A stretch of DNA of 64,000 bases, from the NCBI GenBank assembly GCA_014904985.1, contig MU128924.1:13149-77148 (forward strand). Direction: 5' to 3'. The notes beneath the pieces are model-generated. The model was not told the DNA's origin, made no database searches, and was given only the letters and a program-made list of their open reading frames with translations. The DNA comes from Hydnum rufescens UP504 (Eukaryota; Basidiomycota; Agaricomycetes; Cantharellales; Hydnaceae). The translations under genes and the position numbers were made by a program. Positions within the stretch are counted from its first letter, which is position 1, and every line of letters begins with the position of its first letter. Shown one piece after another: positions 22,603 through 34,111 of this stretch.

Positions 22603-22978
22603 AAAAACCTTTACGAACAATTCGTTGGGTTAACAAGTGTCCGCACCCATTTCTGGAAGGGGGTTCGCCGACCATCACGACATAAACTTGAAATTGAAGG
22701 CATCATCCTCCTTTTTCTGTATCATGATCATTGTATATCCTGAAGAAATGTACATCTTCCTTTTAATTTTCGTGCGCTGGTCTTAAATCGCCAATAGCCA
22801 AACGGAGATCAGCCATTGGTCGGTTGGCATATAAGTGTGTTGGCATCCCTATCATGCGCTGGACTGGACGTACTCTTAGGTGTGTCTGTGGTGCTTACTT
22901 ATTAATAAACACCCCCTTTCCAACTATTGCCCAGGGTTAAATTTGTTGCTTCCCAGGGCCAGAACTGGAGAGATGATT
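22603..22978. other. 3' flank of MFS copy 1
   Basis: This is a non-coding interval conserved, diverged, at about 32330-32715 in the second block. Nothing else is recognised. Confidence 0.5.
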
Positions 22979-23719
22979 GCAGCCCTTTGCACTGAAGTCT
23001 GCGAGGGCTTTTTTTTCTGCTGTTCTAGATTCAGGAATCGAACATCCGATTCAGCACTGTACTAATTTAGTTCACCTATAAAGATTAAGAGAGTGTAGTG
23101 GTTATAGTTCGGTAGGGCTGAGTGTACCTAGTGCGAGTTACGGTATTCGCGCGAGAAGAACTCCCCCTGATTACTAAGCGGGTGAGGACGAATTCGGTAG
23201 ACTGGCGAGACTCGAGTCGCCCAGGTGAATTAAGCAGCAATGGCGGGAAGAACACACAGAGAAGTCCTTAGCATTTAGAGGGCCTAAGCCCGACCTTTTA
23301 TAGTATTTACATGAGGGTAAAGAGCACATGAAAATGGACTGAGGAAAAGAAAAGAATGTCCGACTGCCGGTGGTGCCAGCAAAACAAAGAGGTAAAAGAT
23401 CGCCGGTGAAACTCGGCTACAGGTTTTAGCTAGATTGGCGGATTGACGATTGGCGAGGTCGTCGGCATAGCCTCACAGGGGTCGCGCTTGTCTCCGACAT
23501 CGTACCCGGTCGCTTCCGTATCCGCTCGCTCCAACAGTACCAGCAAAGGACCAGATGGAACAGTGGATGCATATGAATATATTGGGAAGGATTTGCTGGT
23601 ACACTCACCCCTAGTAAACTGTCAGACTCCTGTAAGTTGACTAAGTTAGGGCTGAATCGGATGTTCCTGTATCTAGGGCAGTAGAAGAAAAAAAAAGCCC
23701 TTTCACACTTCGCGTGTAA
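22979..23719. mobile_element. Non-autonomous TIR element (about 740 bp), block 1 only
   Basis: Comparison with the second block (empty site near 32730, ATTG joined to ATCGTG) shows a private insertion here. The ends are inverted repeats of about 70-75 bp, containing AGGGCTTTTTTTTCT, TCTAGATNCAGGA and ACATCCGATTCAGC, with a few indels between them. No transposase frame is present. The exact target duplication is unclear (1-2 bp). The empty-site comparison is the main evidence that this is an insertion. Confidence 0.65.
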
Positions 23720-24105
23720 TCGTGTCAAGTTTGGGATACATATACACTGTGGGATTTTCTTCTGACTATCGATGCCAAGTTGAGAAAGGAAGGATTGGCT
23801 ACCGTACAGGAGAATCCAATAGGGACCCGAAGAGAATGCCTCCAATATATGAGAAGCAGCACGAACAGCAGTTGGGCTGAGCCATATTCGAGACCAAGTT
23901 GGACACAAGAACATATTTAGAGGGTGGTGTCGCTGCAATGAGCCTCGATTGGGGTCTGCCCGGCTTTCAATTTGCAGCAAGCCAGGATCAGTCAGAGCTG
24001 ATATACACTTCAGCAATTATAGGTAGCGCATAAATCGCATCTCTCAGCGTGTCTAAGCATCACATCGCATAGTCTAGGGCAGAGAAAGAAATCGGGTCGA
24101 TGGCA

Positions 24106-25070
24106 TCATCTCCAAATATAAGTTAGCAACAACACAGTACAAATACCAACAGTGATGTCGACAGTGAGGCCGTCTCTTCGACGTCTGGATTGTAATATTT
24201 GCGCAAGAGAGTTGACGCCCGGAAGGGCATCCGCACAGAAGTTGTGCCATGGAATGAATGGAACGGAGACAGGAGACTGAAACCTCCTTATCACCGCACC
24301 CATCCGTGTGTTGATTCCAACAATCGAACTTCGTTGCCGACCGAACTTGGGCTGGCGTTTCGTGTGCTTGTCTGAAGAGAGGTAGAATATGAGAGGGAAC
24401 ATAAAGGCAAGAAAGAAGGGAACTTACAGGAGAATGTCGTCCGTCATCCGATACGAGCTATCGATTCGACTTCGTTATGCACGTAAAGAATCTGCATCCG
24501 ACGATCGTGCAGTTCGGTAAGCACTAATGGAACACAAGAGAATGGTTACAAGATCGCAGGGGACTAAGTGGAAGGGATGCGGCGAACTCGATATCATTTC
24601 GGACATTGCTGAGCAAATTTGTTTTATCCAGCGCAGCCTGTATGTTGGTCTAAGAGCAATTTATCATCAAAACGAGAGGGGCCAAGTCAACGACTTCGTT
24701 CACCTTGGCCCGATGGAAATCTCTGGTGTAATCTTGTAGAGCGTCACGATGTCGTTGTACGGCGTGAAGGGTGCTTTGCGACAGTGGTGATAATGGATCA
24801 TTCAACATGGGCTGCCTTTTCTTCATGAGTCTCTCTGAGCTATAGAAAGGCATTAAGAGAGAGTAACCCGGGTCAGTAGTGAGGCATATTTAGTCCAATG
24901 ACCCCTCTGCTTCGTGTCGGATGTCCTCTCTCCTGGCTACGGATCCACCTGCTTCAAGGTCGCGGCCAAGTGATATTGAGGAGGCGAGACGCGAGTATGC
25001 GGTGAGTTTCCCATCGAAGAGCGATTCGGGCGTTCATGATTGCCGTCGTAGATTGTCATGACTAGCCATT
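24106..25070 (-). pseudogene. GOS1 copy in block 1, broken
   Basis: This is a duplicate of the intact GOS1 at 33116-34090, in the same orientation and exon order. Exon 1 (start codon at 25070) has a TGA where the intact copy has a CGA arginine (QSRTLES), so the protein stops after about 11 codons. The coiled-coil segment STLHAVQRHRDALQDYTRDF (about 24750) and the C-terminal anchor GICTVLLLTYIWR (about 24106-24145) are still readable. One C-to-T change, at a CpG, seems to have started the decay. With the intact copy 9 kb away, this one is probably redundant. Confidence 0.75.
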
Positions 25071-25099
25071 TTGAGAGCGAGGGCCGGGCCCCGGCCGTG

Positions 25100-25545
25100 T
25101 CACGGTGTTCCCCCGAGTACAGTGGTTGTGTCAAGACCACAGCTGGTCACCCAAAATCTTCCAGTCAGGATAAGGGAATGGAATTACAAAAGTCATTGCA
25201 CCCACTTGAAATATCCGTAGCCCCAGAAGAAAAATGTACCCATGCTTTAGGAGAGAGAGCTTCTCGTGCCAGGTCCTTGAAGTACCATGAGATTTGATGA
25301 AGAAGGTATGAAAAAAAAAAATCACACCTCAATCCAACAGCGATATCGTCTGAGTGAGCGGTGGTTGCTTCACATTCGTTACCTGCAAAGGTGGAATATC
25401 CGTCTTGAGTGACACGGTAGTGGTTCAACTGGCCCCAGCTTCTTCTCTGATGTTAAATTATCCGCTAGAGCACTGGGAGGGTGGAGTGATTCGTATACTT
25501 CTGTGGCATCCTGGGAAAATACTTCAGGATAGTAGCAGCTCGGTC
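25100..25545 (-). pseudogene. Cytochrome b2 fragment in block 2
   Basis: This is a partial copy of the N-terminal half of the dehydrogenase at 17582-19384. It keeps the end of the heme domain (DATEVYESLHPPSALADNL, about 25500), the linker and REALSPKAW (about 25240), then is cut at the FMN domain. On its 5' side the HPGG part is replaced by unrelated sequence (about 25545-25860). It cannot make the enzyme, but it shows the frame around 18990 without the extra base. Confidence 0.75.
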
Positions 25546-26464
25546 GGGAGGGTATCTGGTATTCTGGCATCGAGTGGTAGATAAGTCTGGGAGCCTTCCA
25601 GGTCATCAGCAACACCCAGGATAATGGGAGTGATTTCCTTTGGTGGGATTTGCCTGTGGAGGGGTGCTTTGGCATGGTTATCGGCAGACAGCGCTGGCGC
25701 GAGTATGTTGAGGAACAAATAGGGCAGTGGACAAGCAATACATTACTGGTTGGAGACCCAGAAAGGACATGCCAGCAAATAGAATCCACTCGGGGAAGGC
25801 TAGCCAAGCATCGAAGGAGAACCCAACCTCGTCCTCACTTTCAACCATCCAGTGGCTGAGGGTGATCGACGAAAATCGAATATCAGAAAACAGTAATGAA
25901 TAGCTCACAACTGCTTCAACTTCGAAGTATTACCACAGTACTCGTCCCGGAGAACAGTTACCAATGCATGGAAAATATGTCTGGATGATAAGCCATCACT
26001 GTTCCCTGTGTCCAATAGTCCTAGATCCCACAGACTATACAGTAGTACTGTATAATTCAGATAACAAGAATTGGGAGATCAATGCAAGTCATCAGTGGAA
26101 TACAACAGACATCATACCTCTGGGATGATAATATTGAATAATTGGTGCAGAGCCACTTAGATTCACACAACCACAGAAAAGATAGAGCACTTGATCAGAG
26201 CTCCAGGAAATGCTTGAGGGACCTGGGTACACCCGAGAAATTATGCTACAAGGTTGAGCTGACTAAGCAGTGAGCGCTAGAGCCCATTTCCAACCATTCT
26301 ACTTGGAGGAGGGGGAATGGCAAGCTAACATCGGAAAGTTGGAACCAACGACCAATAGCGTACAGAGTGCCAGCCGTGAACGTTCTTCAGTCAGACACAG
26401 CAAAACGTGGCCCGGCTGTCACCGGCAACTTGCGCGCTAAATACCAACCAATGCAATGGCTCTA
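25546..26464. other. Interval between the cytochrome b2 fragment and the MITE
   Basis: Parts of 25800-26460 match the promoter interval of block 1 (about 19560-20160) with many small differences. 25546-25860 is unrelated to block 1 and may be a foreign fragment; a minus-strand frame there has no known motif. Confidence 0.4.
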
Positions 26465-26918
26465 GACTCGTGACAGTACTCTCAGCTTGCTGAGGGACTG
26501 GTACAATGGGGACTGCGACAGGTTGTGGTCGAAACTTATCCGGGCGTCCAATCATATCATTGTTCCACGGAAATTAATCTTAGCTTCAGTTGCTTTTTGA
26601 ACGGCTGTGTGAGTAAGAGGATCATACTTGGGGTGTGGACATAGTGTCCATGCCTCTTATATGCACGGGAATGTTCCGGGTGTAGCTGGAATTCTAGGTA
26701 CCGGTGCTCTCGACGATGGAGCCATCATCTTAATTTTGTGTAGGCGAAGGTAGATTTATTGATTTAACTTAATCAATTCACATTCAAAAGCAACTAAAGC
26801 TAAGATTAATCTTCGTGGGAAAAAGGATATGATTGGACGCCCGATAAGTTTCGACCACAACCTGTCGGCAGTCCCATTGTACAGTCCCTCAGCAAGCTGA
26901 GGGTACTGGTCACGAGTC
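26465..26918. mobile_element. 454 bp MITE with about 140 bp terminal inverted repeats, TA duplication
   Basis: The element starts GACTCGTGACAGTACTCTCA and ends in its near complement, with inverted similarity running about 140 bp into each side. It is flanked by TA on both sides (26463-26464 and 26919-26920). Block 1 has the empty site. TA target choice suggests mobilisation by a Tc1/mariner-family transposase. It has no coding capacity. It lies in the promoter interval about 140 bp upstream of MFS copy 2. Confidence 0.8.
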
Positions 26919-27060
26919 TACAATGGCTCAAAGTGCTGAGTTTATAGAATAATTACCTCTAGTTCAAGTACCTGAGATCCCTTGAAGAACCTGGGAATCT
27001 CCGTGTGCTCTCCTTAGATTCTTGCTCGCTGGACGTTTTCTGCTCCTATGGTCTCCGAGA

Positions 27061-30000
27061 ATGACTATCAGTGACCCTGAACGCACCCCGCTAATCCAAA
27101 ATGAGCCCCCTACCCCCTTTCCATGGCGCCCTGCATCAGTTCTTTTCATGCTCACTCTAGTCCAACCCCTGGCGTTTGAGCTCATTTTCCCCTTCATCAG
27201 TGAGGTTTTGTTCGTGTAATTTGTCGAGTCTCACAGAGCTTCCTAAGTCTCCCCTTAGACCAGATGCTTGTTGAGCTAGGGGTCGTGGACGATCCCGAAA
27301 GAGTTGGCTTCTACTCCGGTTTTATTGTCCGTGTTTTCTATGAGCTGCGGGTGTGGCCTGCCTCTCACTTGGTTGGTATCAACGAATCTTACGTAGGAAT
27401 CCATTTTCGGCTGCATGAGTTTTCTTGCGAGTATGTACAGTCTTTGACCGGCCACTGAACTCTACCGGTCACTGAATCAAATCATCATATCTCTATGAGT
27501 ATCAAATAGAATTGTTCTGTTCCTTTTACATCATGTAGAGGTATTCTCTAGTACTTGATGTTCAAAATTTGAAGGAGATCCAATGTGTGGTTTTCGAGAA
27601 CGGCAGCGCTTAAGGCTTCAAAATGATGATTTCAGCATCCACCAACTTTAAATCACCTCCCCCCCATGTCTGCCCTTGCCCAATTGGTCCCAAATCAGTT
27701 GTCTACACCGTAGACCACATGTCCTACTATAAATCTCCTTATGGGTGCAAGTATTGTTTTGATGTGGGAAAGGGTGGAAATGGGAAAATTTTAATCTCGG
27801 ATAAAACCTGCTTCTTCCTCATCATTGCCTTCCCCGCCAACCCTAATTATCCTCGAGGTACCTACTATAAATGACAAAATCCGCTCTATCTCAAGAACGG
27901 AAGGCCCATATTATCACACGGGAACGAAATGCAAGACACCAACGGGCGGCAGATGCATATAGGGATGCCCTGAAAAAAGGCACGTCTTGAGGGGGGGAAA
28001 TGTCCAAGCCTTCGCTCCATAGCAATAAAGCATGGTGTTGACCCAGGGACTCTTCGGCGCCATGTGGATGGTGGGAAGACCATCGGTGAATCAAACGAGG
28101 CAAGGAGCCATCTCAGCCAGGCAGAAAGCGAAGTGCTCATCTCATTCATCCTGAAAATGGCTGATCGAGGCTTCCCATTAACGGTGCCAAAGATTGCGGA
28201 CTATGCACTCCAAATTGTGCATAAGAACCACCCAGACATTGCAAAGCTTGGTGTGAATTGGGCTCGCCGCTTCGTGACCAAACACTCCGACCGCCTGGCT
28301 TCTCTTTGGAGCTCTGGACTCGACACTGTCCGGGCAGCTGCAATCAATCCAGAAAATCTCAAGCACTATTGGGATATATTAGGTGGTGCCTACGACAAAT
28401 ACAAACCCCGCACCCCAAACATTTATGGCATGGACGAGAGTGGCTATCCAATGGGGGGGAGTGAGTGGGAACGTGTGATTGGTCATAAGGGTACAAAGCG
28501 CCAGAAGCAACGGCGTGATGGTGACAAGGAAAATGTAACTGTACTTGCAACCATCTGTGCTGATGGTACCTCTGTTCCTCCCACCATCATATTCAAGGGC
28601 AAAAACTTTATGAAAGATTGGTTACAAGAAAATCCCCTTGATGCTTCGTGTGTATGGTCCCTCATACCTGATGATTTAGTGACATCAAACCTCCCTCTAC
28701 AGGTATTGTTGCTCCGCAAAAGGGTGGACTGCAAATGAAATTGCCCTTGACTGGCTCAAGTACTTCGAGGAAAAGACACGCGAAAAGTTACTTCACCCTG
28801 GGGAATATCGGTTCCTGCTTCTGGATGGCCATGTTTCCCATGAATCTATTGATTTCATCGACTTCGCCGACAGTCATAACATTGTCGTTATTTGCTATCC
28901 ATCACATGCGACCCATGCCCTCCAAGGACTCGATGTCGTGGTCTTTTCTGTGGCAAAGCGTGCATGGAACACCGCTGTTCAAGAGTACCAGCAAGAGACT
29001 GGCTATAAAATCACAAAAGGAGTGTTCCTCAAGGTTTACGGAAAGGCTCACTTGAAGGCATTCACCCAAGAAAATATACTTGCGTCCTTTCGAAAGACCG
29101 GTGTCCATCCATTCGACCCTACTGTCATTACGCCGGAGCAGATTGCCCCAAGTCTCGAGCTGGCTGCAACAGGGTCGTTGCCGGTCGACCCCCCATCACC
29201 TGTCAAGCGCTTGTTGGGGACATTCCGTGAGGCTCGGGCCAGCACTTCACAAGTGACGGTCATACCTGGAGAAACCACCACCGATCAAGCCAATCCCTCT
29301 CCTCAGCCCACCAATACACCTGTCCAGTTTGCTGAAACCGAGACAAGCACTGGCCAACTCATCATTGACCCTCAGCTACAAACTCCGAGGACACCTACCC
29401 ATTTGCGTGACGTATTCACCTCATCCTCGGCAAATTTCCTTTTCAGCTCATCTCCACTCAAATCATCATCCTGCTTACCACCAAGGATATATCAAAAGCA
29501 TGGCCCAATCCCCTCTATTGACTGGAGCTGTATTACGAGCCCACCAAGATCGAGATCCGAACGTACTGTACGCAAGCTTCTGGAAGCAAACAAACATTTG
29601 CGAGACAACCTCCACACTGCCAAACAATCCCTAGATGCTTACCAGGATGCTGCGGATGTCGCAAATGCACAACTGGCTTTGTCAGGAATGTATCTAGATC
29701 GGGCACGAGAACAATTGGCGCATAAGGAGAACAAGAAGGAGAAGAGTGGGATTCGTCTCCGTGGGGACGGCAAGGCACAAGTCCTAACTGATGCCCAACT
29801 GCGCGAGGCCTTCCGACAGGCACATGATGACCGCGAAGCTGTGCGGGATGCAAAGGAGGTGCGGGCTCAACGGAGATCCCAAGCAAAGCACAAGAAGATG
29901 GAAAATCGTACATTCAAAAAGGAACGGGCCGCAGTGTGGGAGAAGACAAAGGCTGCCAACGAAACTACAGATAAGGCATGGAAGGAGGAGTGTGCAAGGT

Positions 30001-32327
30001 GTCGGGCAGAAGGTATTGGTCTGCCACCTCGCCCAATTATGGCAATGCGGAAGGACGTGTGGGCTGCATTTGATAGAGCGCATGATAGGGAAGGGTTGGA
30101 TAATGCCTCGGGTGATCCTCCGGAGGCCAACAGTGACGGTAGCAGCAGTTCCGAGAACGATTCAGGGGGGGAGTGAAGGGCTCGGATAATGCCGGGAAAA
30201 TGATTCAGTGAGTGGTAACGGGAAAAATCATAACCCCCAGACCATAAACCTTCGTATAACCTCAAATCTAATCCAACACAGTATTAAAGTCACATTGTAC
30301 AAATTGAGACACCACACCACCCTCCAGTACAGTTTATGAAGGAAAAGAATGAATACAAAAGTAGAAAATGGCAAATTGAAATATTTGATTCAGTGGCCGG
30401 TCAAAGACTGTATTAAAGCTATTCTCTATTATATCCTTCGGCTTAAATAGCCGACTGTTTCCCTGTAGTCTTGCCTAGTAGCTACGCATCTGACCGCATT
30501 GGCCGCAAGCCTGTTATCCTTGGTGGTACGGCAGGCTTAGCGGTCTCCATCGTTTCGTTCGGGATGAGTCGGGCTTTCTCAAGTTTAGTACTCAGTCGCT
30601 GTATCGGTGGAGCCCTTGGTGGTTCCTTCACGTAAGTGATATATAGATTGGTAGATTGCGCGGTTTGCGTAATAATGCGACTAACACTCTATCTGATAGT
30701 GCCATCAGGACAATGGCGGGGGAGATTACTGATCGGTGTGTTTGCTGACCTCCACATGGCACGTCCTTTCTTCGGTTATGACTCAAAGCGTCCCTCTCCC
30801 CTCATACAGATCAAATCAAAATATTGCCTACAGTGGAATAACTATCACCTATCGCCTGGGCCAGATCATCGGTCTTCCGCTGGGCGGTTTCCTCGCTCAC
30901 CCCGAACGGCAATTTCCAAACACATTCTTTGACGGGCCATTCTGGCAGAAATATCCTTTCGTTTTACCGTGTTTTGTTGGCGCAGCGTTTGCACTATTTG
31001 CCGTAGTCTTGGGCAGTTTTTTTTTAGAAGAGGTACGTTGTGGCACCCCTTCATCAACTCTTAAGTTTAACCGTTTGCTATCGATAGACTCTCCCGTCTA
31101 AAATACAAAATAGAAAGAAGCTCGCGACGTCTCGCACAACATCTGTGTCAACTGTAGTGGATGGAGAGCTTTCTCTACCTCTCCGCCGCGACCAAGACCA
31201 ATACGGCATTATAAACGGGAACCACAATCAGCCGTCAAATTCGAACTCAAAGCTCGATCACCGGTCCCCACCGGAGGAAATCCCTTCTCTATTCTCAGTG
31301 CTGACAAACGACATCGTGGCTCTGATGATTTCGAATTTCGCCATGTGCTTAGCCAGCGAAATGTTATTTACGTTGTATCCTTTATTTGCTTTCACACCTA
31401 TTAAATCTGGTAGGTCTGTGTCTCTCCTTTGGTCCACGGTCTTTATTAACTGTAATGTTATCAAGGTGGATTAGGCTTCAATGAAGCCCAGATTGGCGCG
31501 TATCTATCCGTTCGTGGCGTGATGCATATAGCTATCATGTTCCTTTTCACACCCATGCATCGCTGGATCGGACGTTCGTCTGCCCTTCGACTTTATCAAC
31601 TTTCCATGATGATGTGGCCATTGGTGACGCTTTTCTATCCATTGATGAACTTCCTTGCTAAACGGGAGGGCGCATCCGGATCACTATTCAATGGGGTTAT
31701 GTTTGCTTTCTTCGTTGTTTGGAGGTATATCCAACTCCAAAATAAATGCACCGCTCTTTTGATCCTTTCTTATCACTCAGTTTTGCTGCATTCTGCTGGA
31801 CGTGAGCAACGCAAAATTTTCTCGATCCGATCTCAGTAAAGCCTGGCCCTGAGATGTATTCATTCCCCGTCAGATGTACGGGCATGATGACCAACGATGC
31901 ATGTCCATCGCCTGCAGCACTTGCAGCTGTCAATGGTCAGCGCCTCCAATCTCACTTCTCATCCCTGATCTACATTTCTTGCGGGATGTAGGTGTTATCC
32001 AAATGTCGACCATTCTTTCCCAAGCTACCGCTCCTGCTTTTTCCACTTCTCTCTTCGCGTACTCTATCAAGAGTGACCTTGCGGGGGGTCGCCTCGTTTG
32101 GGTGGTCTGCTTTGTCATCAGTGCGTCTCGCCTTTCTCTTTTATTGTAATCACTCGTTTCTCAGGCGGGGCTGCCTCATAGCATGCGCTGGAAGCATACA
32201 TTCGTTGTTCCTGAATGAAGCGACCAGCGATTGGCGGATGGAATTGGGGGATCACAGTGAGACGTCTAGTCTTTCAGGATCCGCATCGACGGTGATTGCG
32301 GACTCGACAACCGGCGTTGCCAACTGA
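27061..32327 (+). CDS. MFS transporter, copy 2, with a pogo transposon in intron 3
   Basis: This is the paralogue of MFS copy 1 with the same twelve-exon plan. A 10-bp insertion disrupts the copy 1 start context, but an in-frame ATG at 27061 gives MTISDPERTPLIQNEP, so the protein can still begin. Exons 1-3 lie at 27061-27435 and the remaining exons at about 30470-32327. Between them, a pogo element (27438-30410) has inserted a few bases past the donor of intron 3, leaving GTATGTA intact. Motif A (ASDRIGRKP), the glycine-rich TM5 segment and the C-terminal DWRMELGDHSETSS are all present, and I saw no stop in the exons. If the roughly 3 kb intron is spliced, a transporter of about 530 aa results. 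If not, the transcript would be truncated after about 80 codons. Confidence 0.78.
27438..30410 (+). mobile_element. pogo-family DNA transposon (2,973 bp)
   Basis: Perfect 22-bp terminal inverted repeats begin CAGTCTTTGACCGGCCACTG. They are flanked by TA target duplications at 27436-27437 and 30411-30412, the hallmark of the Tc1/mariner-pogo superfamily. The empty site is visible in MFS copy 1 (about 20672). The left end also contains a second, imperfect copy of the inner TIR (ACCGGTCACTGAATCAAAT at about 27463). One plus-strand transposase gene fills most of the element. Perfect ends and a nearly open transposase suggest recent insertion. Confidence 0.92.
27871..30176 (+). CDS. pogo transposase (DDE superfamily endonuclease)
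   Basis: This is the transposase of the surrounding element. From 27871 the N-terminus reads MTKSALSQERKAHIITRERN, then a helix-turn-helix segment (SLRSIAIKHGVDPGTLRRH). A second DNA-binding region, SEVLISFILKMADRGFPLT to WARRFVTKHSDRL, resembles CENP-B. Catalytic acids appear in NIYGMDESG, FLLLDGHVSH and HALQGLDVVVF. A 55-bp intron (28648-28702) is needed to join NPLDAS to GWTANEIALDWL. The C-terminal third is Lys/Glu/Arg-rich and ends in an acidic Ser-rich tail. One extra A in the A-run at about 27973 shifts the frame before the first helix-turn-helix; without it the gene is about 749 codons. The protein is either inactive through one indel or intact with a base-calling error. Confidence 0.85.
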
Positions 32328-33115
32328 AGAAACTTTTACGAACAATTCGTTGGATTAACAATTGTCGGCACGGATTTCTGGAAGACAGTTATTGTTGAGG
32401 GATTACCGGGTGGGGGAGGGGTTCACCGACCATCACGACCTAGAACTTGAAATTGAAAGCATCATCCTCCTTTTTCTGTATCATGATCATTGTATATTCT
32501 GAAGAAATGTACATCTTCCTTTTAATTTTCGTGCACGCGTCTTAAATCGCCAATAGCCAGACGGAGATCAGCCATTAGTCGGTCGGCACATAGGTGCGTT
32601 GACATCTCCATCATATGCTGGACTGGACGTACTCTCAGCTGTGCCTGTGGTGCTTACTTAAACTCCCCTTTTCCAACGATCGCCCAGAGTTAAACCCGTT
32701 GCTTCCTGGGGCCAAAACTAGAGGGATCATTGATCGTGTCAAGTTTGGGATGCATCGACTCTGTGGGATTTTCTCTGACTATCGATGCCAAGTTGAGGAG
32801 GAAGGGTTGGCTACTCTGCAGGAGAATCCAATAGGGCCTGAAAGAACGCCTTGAATATATGAGAAGTAGCACGAACAGTCGTTGCGCTGAGCCATATTCG
32901 AGACCAAGTTGGACACAAGAACATATTTAGAGGATGGTGTCGCTGCAATGGGGATCGATTGGGGTCTGTTCGGCTTTCAATTTAGAGCGAGCCTGGGTCA
33001 GTCGGAGCTGATATACACTCCAGCAATTATAGGTAATGCATAAATCACATCTCTCGACGTGTCTGAGATTCGTATCGCATAGTCCAGGGAAGAGAAAGAA
33101 ATCGGGTCGATGGCA
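32328..33115. other. Interval between MFS copy 2 and GOS1
   Basis: This non-coding stretch is the block 2 counterpart of 22603-24105 without the MITE. No gene is recognised. Confidence 0.5.
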
Positions 33116-34090
33116 TCATCTCCAAATATAAGTTAGCAACAACACGGTACAAATGCCAACCGTGACGCCGACAATGAGGCCGTCTCTTCGACGTCGGGTT
33201 TGTATCATTTGCGCAAGAGAGTTGATACCAGGAAGGGCATCTGCAGGGAGATTGAGTGATGAAATGAATGGAACGGGGAGAGGGGACTGAAACTTACTTA
33301 TCACCCCACCCATCCGTGTGTTTATTCCAACAATCGAACTTCGCTGCCGACCGAACTCTGCTCGCGTTTCGTGCGCTTGCCTGAAGCGAGGTAGAAGATG
33401 AGAGGGAACATAAAGGCAAGAAAGAAGGGCACTTACAGGAGAATGTCGTCCGTCATCCGATGCGAGCCATCGATTCGACCTCGTTCTGCAAGTAAAGAAT
33501 CTGCATCCGATGATCGTGCAGTTCGGTAAGCACTATAATGGAACACAAGAGAATGGTTACAAGATCTCAGGGGATTAAGTGGAAGGGACGCGGCGAACTC
33601 AATATCATTTCGGACATTGCTGAGCAAGTTTGCTTTATCCAGCGCAGCCTGTATGTTGGCCTACAGAGGCAATTTATCGTCAAAACAAAGGGAGGCAAGT
33701 CAACGACTTCGTTCACCTTGGCTCGATGGAAATCTCTGCTATAATCTTGTAGAGCGTCTCGATGTCGTTGTACGGCGTGAAGGGTACTTTGCGACGGTGG
33801 GGCTAATGGATCATTCAACATGGCTGCCATTTCTTCGTGAGTCTCTCTGAGCTATAGAAAATCAATAAGAGAGGGTAACACGAGCCAATAGTGAGGCATA
33901 TTTAACGGACTTTGTCCAATAACCCCTCGACTTCGTGTTGAATGTCCTCTCTCCTGGCTACGGATCCGCCTGCTTCAAGGTCGTGGCCAAGTGATATTGA
34001 GGAGGCGAGACGCGAGTACGCGGTGAGTTTGCCGTCGAGAAGCGATTCGAGCGTTCGTGACTGACGCCGCAGACTGTCATAACTAGCCAT
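33116..34090 (-). CDS. GOS1: GOS1, Golgi Qb-SNARE (intact copy)
   Basis: Gos1 is a tail-anchored SNARE for vesicle fusion at the Golgi. Six exons splice in frame to about 226 aa, close to the yeast length of 223. The N-terminus is MASYDSLRRQSRTLESLLD and begins the N-terminal helical domain. A middle segment reads STLHAVQRHRDALQDYSRDF. The SNARE motif runs from DSLLAERGRIDGSHRM to RSSIVGINTRMGGVI, with the central glutamine probably in GRQRSS. The C-terminal anchor is LIVGVTVGICTVLLLTYIWR. The first donor lies after DK (GTCCGT), and all other introns have GT-AG ends of about 52-67 bp. A broken paralogue lies at 24106-25070. This is the functional copy in the window. Confidence 0.9.
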
Positions 34091-34111
34091 TTGGGGAGTG
34101 AGGGCTAGGCC

